From Prorocentrum cordatum (lineage: Eukaryota; Sar; Dinophyceae; Prorocentrales; Prorocentraceae), in NCBI GenBank assembly GCA_963575745.1, contig CAUYUJ010004748.1, positions 1-64,000 of the forward strand: 64,000 nt of DNA. The letters run 5' to 3'. The notes below the pieces were generated by a model. The model ran no database searches, was not told where the DNA came from, and worked only from the letters and a program-made list of their open reading frames with translations. This document shows, one piece after another, positions 56,163 through 64,000 of this stretch (position 1 is its first letter; each line of letters opens with the position of its first letter). Both the position numbers and the translations under genes were made by a program.

Positions 56163-58122
56163 AAAAAAATAGCCTGGCGAAGGACCCAACCATATGCAGC
56201 TGCGAGTACCGCACGGATATGAGACGAAGGAGGGGGCACGCAAACCAGGCCCCTCTTCTCATAGGCACCGCGCCACTGGGGCCTTCGGTGGAGCTCCCCA
56301 TGGGGCCACGAAACGTGTGAGGGGTGTGCCGAAATGTGTGGTGGGGAGGCATGCGAACCCTGCCACTGGGGCCTTCGGTGGAGCGTCCCTATGGGGGTGG
56401 AGCTCCCTATGGGGCCACGAAACGTGTGAGGGGTGTGCCGAAATGGGTGGTGGGGAGGCATGCGAACCCTGCCACTGGGGCCTTCGGTGGAGCTCCCTGT
56501 GGGGCCACGAAACGTGTGAGGGGTGTGCCGAGATGGGTGTGGGGGGCATGCGAACCCTGCCACTGGGGCCTTCGGTGGAGCTCCCTATGGGGCCACGAAA
56601 CGTGCTGCCGAAATGGGTGTGAGGGGTGTGCCGAAATGGGTGGCGGCATGCGAACCAGCCACTGGGGCCTTCGGTGGAGCTCCCTATGGGGCCACGAAAC
56701 GTGTGAGGGGTGTGCCGAAATGGGTGGTGGGGAGGCATGCGAACGCAGCCACTGGGGCCTTCGGTGGAGCTCCCTGTGGGGCCACGAAACGTGTGAGGGG
56801 TGTGCCGAAATGGGTGGTGGGGAGGCATGCGAACGCAGCCACTGGGGCCTTCGGTGGAGCTCCCTATGGGGCCACGAAGCGTGTGAGGGGTGTGCCGAAA
56901 TGGGTGGTGGGGAGGCATGCGAACGCAGCCACTGGGGCCTTCGGTGGAGCTCCCTATGGGGCCACGAAACGTGTGAGGGGTGTGCCGAAATGGGTGGTGG
57001 GGAGGCATGCGAACCCTGCCACTGGGGCCTTCGGTGGAGCTCCCTATGGGGCCACGAAACGTGTGAGGGGTGTGCCGAAATGGTGGTGGGGAGGCATGCG
57101 AACCCTGCCACTGGGGCCTTCGGTGGAGCTCCCTATGGGGCCACGAAACGTGTGAGGGGTGTGCCGAAATGGGTGGTGGGGAGGCATGCGAACCCTGCCA
57201 CTGGGGCCTTCGGTGGAGCTCCCTATGGGGCCACGAAACGTGTGAGGGGTGTGCCGAAATGGGTGGTGGGGAGGCATGCGAACCCTGCCACTGGGGCCTT
57301 CGGTGGAGCTCCCTATGGGGCCACGAAACGTGTGAGGGGTGTGCCGAAATGGGTGGTGGGGAGGCATGCGAACCCTGCCACTGGGGCCTTCGGTGGAGCT
57401 CCCTATGGGGCCACGAAACGTGTGAGGGGTGTGCCGACATGGGTGGTGGGGAGGCATGCGAACCCTGCCACTGGGGCCTTCGGTGGAGCTCCCTATGGGG
57501 CCACGAAACGTGTGAGGGGTGTGCCGAATTGGTGGTGGGGAGGCATGCGAACCCTGCCACTGGGGCCTTCGGTGGAGCTCCCTATGGGGCCACGAAACGT
57601 GTGAGGGGTGTGCCGAAATGGGTGGTGGGGAGGCATGCGAACCCTGCCACTGGGGCCTTCGGTGGAGCTCCCTATGGGGCCACGAAACGTGTGAGGGGTG
57701 TGCCGAGATGGGTGGTGGGGAGGCATGCAAACCTTGCCATTGGGGCCTTCGGTGGAGCTCCCTATGGGGCCACGAAACGTGTGAGGGGTGTGCCGAAATG
57801 GGTGGCGGGGAGGCATGCGAACCTTGCCACTGGGGCCTTCGTTGGAGCTCCCTATGGGGCCACGGAACGTGTGAGGGGTGTGCCGAGATGGGTGGTGGGG
57901 AGGCATGTGAACCTTGCCACTGGGGCCTTCGGTGGAGCTCCCTATGGGGCCACGAAACGTGTGAGGGGTGTGCCGAAATGGGTGGTGGGGAGGCATGCGA
58001 ACCCTGGAGGGAGGAGGGCGAGGAGGAGGAGGAGGAGGAGGAGGAGGAGGAGGAGAGGAGGAGAGGAACGCGGGGCACCGTCTCTTCAAAACGAGGACCC
58101 AACACCACAGGATGGTTGGGAA
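56163..58122 (+). mobile_element. composite minisatellite element G (homogeneous 90-bp array)
   Basis: Left block ATAGCCTGGCGAAGGACCCA at about 56169, then AACCATATGCAG. About 19 copies of the 90-bp unit follow (about 56280-58015), and most differ at only a few positions, so recent amplification or homogenisation is implied. A GGA tract follows (58005-58065), then the right block AAAACGAGGACCCAACACCA and GGATGGTTGGG ending near 58122. One internal unit near 56385 and one near 56600 carry partial duplications. All three plus-strand and two minus-strand frames remain open for hundreds of codons because the unit is 3 x 30 bases without stops. Confidence 0.85.
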
Positions 58123-59016
58123 ATATGTCAGTCCCCCTTTCCCCGTCCTTCATGATCATTGTCACCCTTTCTCTTCTCGTCCCCCGTCCTTTCCACCTCT
58201 CCTTGCTCCGCCCCGCGCCTCCTCATCCTCATCACCATCATACTTCTCACGAGGTCGTCTTCGTTCTTATCGCACCAGGGCCAAGCCCGCACAGGAGAGT
58301 GACTATCTCTCGCCGCCCTTGACCTTTCGAACTGCATGCCCCAGCGGCCGCGGATCGATCATACTCCTCACCATACCTCATACCTTCGATATCTTTCAGA
58401 CCCTTCCATAATTGTGGTCCTCGCCATTCTTATCCTCATCCGCACGACCCAGGCAAACGACCCCCGCCGAACACAGCATGCGTATGTCGAACACACTGGC
58501 GCGAAGTACTGCACAAGTGCACGCTAAGTACGGTGGACAGGCCAACCCCTTAGTCATCTCAATCGCCATCCTCTTCCCCAAAGCCCGTTCCCGCCGCATC
58601 ATTGCCCATCATTTCTCGCGTCCTCCTCGGCTTCCCCCTCCTCTCTCGCGTCCCCTCCCCCCGCGCCCTCGGCGTGCGTGGCCCAGGGAGGAAGAAGATC
58701 AATGAATATGGTGTTCTCTTTCGCTTGGCGTGTCTGTGCAGAGCACGCGGACAGGGAGTTTGAGGAGGAGGAGGGGGAGCAGGAGGCGAAATCGGAGGAG
58801 GAGGAGGAAAAGAGGAAGAAGAGGTGGAGGAGTTGTTTGTTTCCTGTGGACGGCTGCATGCTAGGCTCAAGACTGGACTAACAGGCAGGCTGAAGAAAAG
58901 CGGGTTTGGGCCGAAAGGGTTGGAAGAAGAAGAGCACCGAATAATATGCCCAAAAACCCGTGCCGATAAGACCGTTCCGAAAGAAGAACAAGCCGGGACG
59001 AACAGCACGCAGAGCT
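58123..59016. other. no recognisable gene
   Basis: Mixed sequence, with a purine-rich stretch at about 58755-58835. No protein motif was seen. Confidence 0.4.
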
Positions 59017-59930
59017 TCAAGACTCAGTCGACGACCGTTGTCGGAAATAGCCCAAATTCTTGAGCTTCTCCTTCAGGTCCTCTCCCAGGCTCTCAAAGTC
59101 CTCCTCGAAATACTCCCGCCGCTCGGAAACGGGCTCCTCCACGCCGGCAGCGACGTCAGGCAGAAGCTCCTCGGTCTCACCATCAATCTTCTCGAAAATG
59201 CCACCTGCGCACGGCTCCACATGAGCCTCAGGCTCAACACGAGCCCTCTCCACCTCCTTCTTGTTATTATTTTTCTTCTTGAGCTGTTTCTCGTACGCCT
59301 GGCCAGGCTCGTTCATCGTGCCCTCGGGTTCGGTGGCGGAGGCAACCGAACTGCCGATGAAGAACTCCTCGTGGCGCTGCTCCTCGGAGGCGTCTTCGGG
59401 CACTTCACGACCTGCGCGTACGGGTCGCTCATGTTCGGGTCGGGGTAGGTCCACCTGCCAGGCGGCGGTGGCTGCGGCGGCACGGGCAGCCTCGGACGCC
59501 CTACGGCCAGTGGGACCTTCTCCTCCCTCATCTGCTTCTCCCTCATCTCCTTCTTTACCTTCAGCAACTTGTTCGACTGGTTCCACTTGTGCCTGATCCT
59601 CTTCTTCAGCCGCTCTGCGGCCTTCTTCTCCTGCTTGGTGAAGTTCTTCATGGAGTACTGGATCTTCGTGTCGTTGGTGATCTCCTCGGTCGGCACGGCT
59701 CTGGGCGCTGGCTTCGGCGGAGGCGGCAGCGTCGGCACGCTCAGGAAAGAGCCGTGGGATGCAACCTTCCTGCCAAGACCAGTCACCAGGTGCAACTCCT
59801 CCTGGGAATGCTGCCGCACCATAGGCGGAGGTCCGGGAATACGGCGGAACTTCCCATCGACCTTGAACAGGATAGTACTCGCTCCCAGCCGTGAAATAGG
59901 AGGCGTAGACGCTGTCGATGAAAAGGACAT
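59017..59930 (-). CDS. unidentified protein, apparently split by one frame change
   Basis: This is the best non-transposon coding candidate. Reading downward from 59930, one frame gives a Ser/Pro-rich start (MSFSSTASTPPISRLGASTI), FKVDGKFRRIPGPPPMVRQ and TEEITNDTKIQYSMKNFTKQ. A Lys/Arg-rich helix follows, EKKAAERLKKRIRHKWNQSN plus KLLKVKKEMREKQMREEK. A Pro-rich segment runs to PDPNMSDPYAQ near 59412. From there a different frame is more protein-like: VPEDASEEQRHEEFFIGSSV, then a Lys/Asn stretch, and an acidic C-terminus (EEDFESLGEDLKEKLKNLGY) ending at the stop at 59017-59019. Together about 300 residues: basic helix in the middle, acidic tail. The change of frame could be a sequencing error, a pseudogene lesion or an unrecognised intron. 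The true start is unknown, since the second frame is also open far upstream (to 60573) through GAG repeats. No family is recognised. Confidence 0.45.
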
Positions 59931-60174
59931 CGAGCTGACGATGAGGATGATCGAGATCAGCCAATCGTTCCAGCATCTCCGACGAAGCCAAGTTGACAGG
60001 AAGCAGAAATCGCATCCAAACCAAGGTCAGGGAGTAGATCCGATAAGCCTGCACTTCACCCCCGGAGGTCCAGGCCGATCTGCCTGAGAAACTCCAGAGG
60101 CCCTCAAGCCAGCACCATTGCGGGTACACCGGCAGGCCTCGCGCCCAAGCAAAGCGAGCTTGGGCCCAAGTGGC

Positions 60175-60270
60175 TTGAGAGAAGAGGTGGAGGAGGAGGT
60201 GGAGGAGGAGGAGAAGGAGGGGGAGGGGGAGGGGGAGGACGAGGAGGAGGAGGAGGAGGAGGAAGGACAG
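60175..60270. repeat. GAG/GGA microsatellite
   Basis: Purine triplet tract. A second one lies at about 60655-60700. The poly-Leu/Ser/Glu frames across them are artefacts. Confidence 0.9.
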
Positions 60271-60709
60271 GAGGGCAGGAGGAGAGGGAGGGGAAACAGG
60301 GGTCTTTGGTGCTGGCACTGTGCTTCGCTGGGCGCTCCACAGCAAGGCCTGAGTCGACAATTGCCGCAGCGAGCGCCTGGCATGCCCCCTCCCCCCCCCT
60401 CGTCCTCTTCGTGGTCCATATCCCTCTCCTTCGTGTTCCTCTCTTCCTCCCCATCCTCCTTCCTGCCCCCCTGCTGTGCCCGCACTTCCCCTGCCCTGGG
60501 TCCTCGCCCTGATGCCCCGCCCGTCCGCCGAGCCAGGTTGGCAATGAGAGCCTGCGCCGCCGCGGAACAGCAACCGCGGGGGGCCAGACGGTTCGTTTGC
60601 GCCAGCGGCCGAACGGACAGAAGAGCACGAGGAGGGGCCAGGAGAAGGATCCAGAACACGAGGAGGAGGAGGAGGAGGAGGAGGAGAAGGAGGACGAGGA
60701 GCGGGCGGG

Positions 60710-61832
60710 CGGGCGGCTGGAGGACGAGGGGTAGAGGCACACTTTCCTCACCCAACCATGGCCTGGCGGGAAGGGGCCCTTCCTTGTGTCGTGCAGCAAG
60801 CACGGCTCGCTACTTCAGAGCAGCATGGTTCAACACGGCCATCCGCGTACTATGTTCATTAATGGCAGCCGCGACCAACGTGTCGGTGCGTGTGCGGCGT
60901 AAGACTGGCTTCCCACTCAGGGGCACAATCACCTGGCGATATTGATATATAGTTCTCGAGCGGATGCCGCAACCAAGGGATGGGGATAGCCATGATTGTT
61001 GTCTTGGTGTCGGCTTCCATATTAGCGACAGCCAGCGTTGATATGTGATCCGTAATTTGTTGTTTGAAAGTCGTTCTGCTCATCGCTCCGCTCGCGCGTC
61101 GGAAGCCCATCGAGAGCGAAAAGGCGACAAGGCGTAAATCAGTGAATGATGTACTTGTTCGAAGGACGTCGGGCTATGGGGGGGTACCCTTTGGAGTTAT
61201 GACGCTATTTAGAGCCGTGTTTGGGCAGCTTGATGTCACGTTACGGCAGTTGGGGCCATCTTGCAGCCACGTTGGCCCGAGCGCCTCGCAAAGATGCCCC
61301 CGAGAGGCCGAAACCGTTCAAAACCCGAACGTGGTTCAATGATGTTGTGCATGATGGAAGGGGCTACTGAATTATCCATGCTTTAGGAGCCCGACGAATC
61401 GCGGCCAAGGGCATTCTTAGGACGCTATTGGGCACTCCTCGAGCCGCCTTGGAGCCTTGATGGGTCCGTCCTGGCGCTCGCTTGGCCTCTCAGAGCTATA
61501 TTGAGGCCGCGGTGGCTTCTATCAGAGGCGAAAAGGCGATCAGGCACAAGTCGGGCAAGCACGCTAGATTGTTGAAGGAATTTCGCCTCTTGAGGGCATC
61601 CTGGGATCGGATGCCATTTGAAGCCCGCCTGAAAGCTGAGGTGGTTCAGAAGGCACCCCAATTTGGTGAAAACCATCGGGCTGCCTCGGGGTGGTCCTGG
61701 GAGGAGGCTCGTAATCAGCTCTGCCTGGTGACAATGGTTCGACCTCTGGGGGATTGCCTGAGGGAATGCTCGGGTCAGGAGTGGAGATACTTGGGGCGGG
61801 TATGGGAATAGGGTGGACAAATGGGCAAGGAG
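60710..61832. other. unassigned; weak TTGGGG-type words
   Basis: Sequence around 61220-61510 contains scattered GCCATCTTGC, TTGGGC and AGGCGAAAAGGCGA(C/T) words reminiscent of the cassettes at 10.9-13.5 kb and of 35.1-35.5 kb. They are too diverged to delimit. No gene was recognised. Confidence 0.35.
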
Positions 61833-62165
61833 TTACGTTGGAGAGGTGGGGAGGGGTACGCGGGGGAGGCGGACCGTATAGCCTGGTAGGTGGTGGTGGT
61901 TGCAGTTGATGTCGTAATGGTTCCTGTGCTCGATGAGGTATCGGATATTGTGGAGTAAGTGCATCTCCACGCGCTTGCCTTCCGGTCCGCCGAGCCCCAA
62001 GAGTTGCAGCGCTTTGTCGATGCCGGGCGGTCCTGGATTCGAAGCTTCTCCGATACGTTGTCCAACACATGGTGTTAGGCGGTACAATGATAGATGGTAT
62101 TGTATTGAATATATGTCGTGTACCCCAACCACACCGCCATAGCAAAGAGTAATATTGCAATGCAC
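61833..62165 (-). CDS. open frame with GEASNPGP motif (retroelement N-terminus fragment?)
   Basis: A 110-residue minus-strand frame. Residues 37-47 read RIGEASNPGPP (62025-62057), preceded by hydrophobic/aromatic sequence (YSIQYHLSLYRLTPCVGQ) and followed by GIDKALQLLGLGGPEGKRVE. The phrase (R)(V/I)GEA(S/A)(N/H)PGPP is one I recall near the N-termini of dinoflagellate retroelement and other multi-copy proteins. It resembles the ribosome-skipping 2A signature (D-V/I-E-x-N-P-G-P) but has two residues between Glu and Asn. No endonuclease or RT domain follows; downstream the sequence becomes Pro-rich. Most likely a truncated retroelement start. Confidence 0.4.
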   Translation of the reverse strand: MHCNITLCYGGVVGVHDIYSIQYHLSLYRLTPCVGQRIGEASNPGPPGIDKALQLLGLGGPEGKRVEMHLLHNIRYLIEHRNHYDINCNHHHLPGYTVRLPRVPLPTSPT

Positions 62166-62249
62166 GGTCGTTTATGCAGACGCCGAAGACAAAGTTGGCA
62201 TTGCAAATTGCACCATGCGTAATCGAAGCAAACCGAGACTAATACATTA

Positions 62250-63985
62250 TGGAAGGTTATTCGCGCAAATCGTCCGTTGTACATCGTCGGAATTGCTGCT
62301 GCAAGTGGTGTAGTTGGAGTTGGTGCCGGAGTTGTTGTAAGATTTACTATCATTAGAGAGGTTTCCATCCCATCGATCGTTACGGTGCCCATTATCGTCA
62401 AAATCATCGTACCGCATATCTACGTAACCATGCTCATGATCATTGTCACCACCAGTAGTTGCACATTCGCACATAATCACATGCGGTGCCAGAGCCGTTC
62501 CAAGAACATACATACGATTCAGAGCCATGTGTGGGTTCGCAGTAGAGTTGTGTCGCCGCGCTGGCACACGGTCCGTCGTAATAAACCCGCTCTGTTGTAG
62601 TGTAACCCAAATGCCGGTGTCGTGGGACTTACCGTCGGTGCTGATGTAGGTGCCGTTGGTCGTGCTGGCGTCAGTGGAAGTATTGTCGACGCTCATGGAA
62701 TTATTGGCATCGCCGATATTGTCGTAGCCGTACGTGTTGGCGTCGGCGTAGATGCGGGCATTGTCCGGGATAATGTCCGTGTTGGTGTCGGTGCCAGCGG
62801 TCTTGTTATGGTAAGCGCCCCCGTCGGTATCGCAAGTTTTGCCGTGATCGTCGGTAGCAGCATCGGGAATCAAAAGATGTCCGAACAATTTGTGCACGAA
62901 TTGGAGCCTATCCCGAAGATTCTATATCATTGCTTCCAATATTGTTCAAATGCTTCGGAATTGCCCTAAACGACCCCCAGACATTATCGTGGCCTCCTTA
63001 TCGGCTTTGTCAGTCTCGTCATTATTGTCACCTTTCTTCGCATGCGAACTGACGTTGGTATTTTCAAGATAAAGATCGCGACAACTTTTGTTAAGGTTGG
63101 CGTGCCACAGACTGTCCGTCGGAGCTGGACTCAGAAAGGGGATAAGTGGGCCAGGAGCTGGAGTCGGAAGATCAAATACGGAAGTGGGACATGTGATCGG
63201 ACCCTATGTCGGAAAATCAATCTCGCGGCCATAGGCGGATCTATATCGGGAATTTTCGTGGAGTTTTATGTTGATGGTCCTGCTGTCGGAGGTTCTCGAG
63301 AAAATCCCGGAAGATCCTTCAGAAGTGCTATCTTTGGAACCGCCTCTGAAGTCAACATGGGAACTATGATTAGATTCTGTCTCGGGGGAAGGGAGGGCGG
63401 GCGGAGGAATGAGGGCAGGAGGTCTTGCCGTAAGCGTTGTTGTCGTAGGCGGTGTGGTCGAAGTTGGTATTGTTATCGATGCGCCCAATATGGTCGTATT
63501 CGGTACTCTTGTAGTCGCACACGGTGTTGCCGTAAGCTTAGTGGTTGTTGCCGTGGTCGTAGTTATTGTTGTCGTAATCGGTAATGCTGCGGCTGTGTGT
63601 TGTCGTAGTTGGTGTTGTCGTAGTCGGCAGGCGCCGCCGTTGGAGCCGTTGTCGGAACTGCAATGGAGGTCGCCTCCGGAGCCGTTGTCGGACCGGCTGC
63701 CGGGCTTGTCGCCGTGAAAGTTATTATGAGGGCTGCCTTGGGGGCAAACGTCGGAGCCCCAAGCTTCGCAGCCGCTGTCGCAACCACCGTCGGAGCCGCT
63801 GTCAGATATGCTGAAGCTGCCGTGGCGCCGCCGTCGGAACCGCAGTCGGAGATGCCGTGGGAGCAACCTTCGGAGCCCTCGGGGCTGCCGTGGGAGCTTC
63901 TTTGGCAGAGCTGTTGCCGGAATTGTTGATGTTGTTGAAAGCATGAGTACAATCATTGATGCCCCCGGCGGAACCACAAACGGTG
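62250..63985. repeat. GTTGTCGTAG/GCCGTCGGAG-type degenerate repeat region
   Basis: From about 62280, and especially 63400-63930, the sequence is built of short degenerate units such as GTTGTCGTAGTCGG and GGAGCCGTTGTCGG. Frames give Asp/Asn/Gly/Thr-rich (minus strand) or Val/Gly/Ala-rich (plus strand) peptides. The minus-strand 216-residue frame at 62247-62897 is stop-free but its composition follows the repeat, so it is not credited as a gene. Confidence 0.5.
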
Positions 63986-64000
63986 ATGTTGGTACGGGTG

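Noticed and set aside
56324-58165. Very long open frames (up to over 400 codons) across the 90-bp arrays, on both strands
   Set aside because: The unit is 90 bp with no stop codons in most frames, so several frames are open simultaneously on both strands. Array variants of 77 bp and internal deletions break any one frame without consequence, and no start or domain context exists.
62247-62897. 216-residue Asp/Asn/Thr-rich minus-strand frame as a secreted or surface protein
   Set aside because: Its composition follows the degenerate triplet repeat of the region; no signal peptide or domain is evident.

Overview
This window reads as nuclear DNA of a dinoflagellate-like protist. It is GC-rich and packed with minisatellites and decayed retroelements, and no intact housekeeping gene was recognised. 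The assignment rests on recognising by eye several protein families I associate with dinoflagellate genomes: a gag-like ORF with WPIRGPR and YDQL motifs, a reverse transcriptase/RNase H/tyrosine-recombinase element, LINE-type reverse transcriptase fragments, and a GEASNPGP motif. No database search was possible. The genus cannot be named, and no spliced-leader relic was spotted.

Layout. 1-0.5 kb is a degenerate A/C-rich repeat. 0.52-2.74 kb is the first of six recognisable composite elements (plus one fragment) built around a 90-bp (or 77-bp) minisatellite with conserved ends (A 0.5-2.7, B 29.3-31.0, C 38.6-40.7, D 42.3-43.3, E 43.4-44.7, F 49.5-50.6, G 56.2-58.1 kb; D and E are truncated). 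3.9 and 31.5 kb hold long near-palindromes. 4.7-5.3 kb holds CA/CACG and CCT microsatellites. 8.4-10.35 kb holds 60/120-bp and ~160-bp tandem arrays, followed by ATG-rich DNA. 10.9-13.5 kb holds three related cassettes of TCTTGGG-type repeats separated by hairpin-containing blocks. 18.4-19.4 kb is a broken LINE ORF1-like gene. 20.2-21.5 kb is triplet and GAGATCGAT repeat. 22.2-24.3 kb is a broken LINE reverse transcriptase, and 26.3-26.7 kb is the C-terminus of another LINE. 32.8-33.35 kb is an ~83-bp tandem repeat. 38.0-42.25 kb is an AAGGAATCC-type satellite into which element C is inserted.

44.8-49.3 kb is the clearest protein-coding relic: a 4.5-kb DIRS/Ngaro-like tyrosine-recombinase retrotransposon. 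Its gag-like, RT, RNase H and recombinase regions are all recognisable in order, but they are scattered over three frames with several stops. It lies between minisatellite elements E and F. 50.8-52.4 kb is a C-rich array with inverted arms, short terminal inverted repeats and an 8-bp direct repeat at its edges. 52.8-53.7 kb has a ~140-bp duplication and a CATA/CATG microsatellite. 59.0-59.9 kb (minus strand) is the best candidate for a non-transposon gene, split by one frame change. 62.0 kb (minus strand) carries a GEASNPGP motif.

The very long overlapping open frames over the minisatellites, often open on both strands, are a by-product of a 90-bp unit with no stop codons. They should not be taken as genes. 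The biology visible here is repeat dynamics: arrays carried as cargo between conserved ends, inserted into other satellites, next to dead retroelements.
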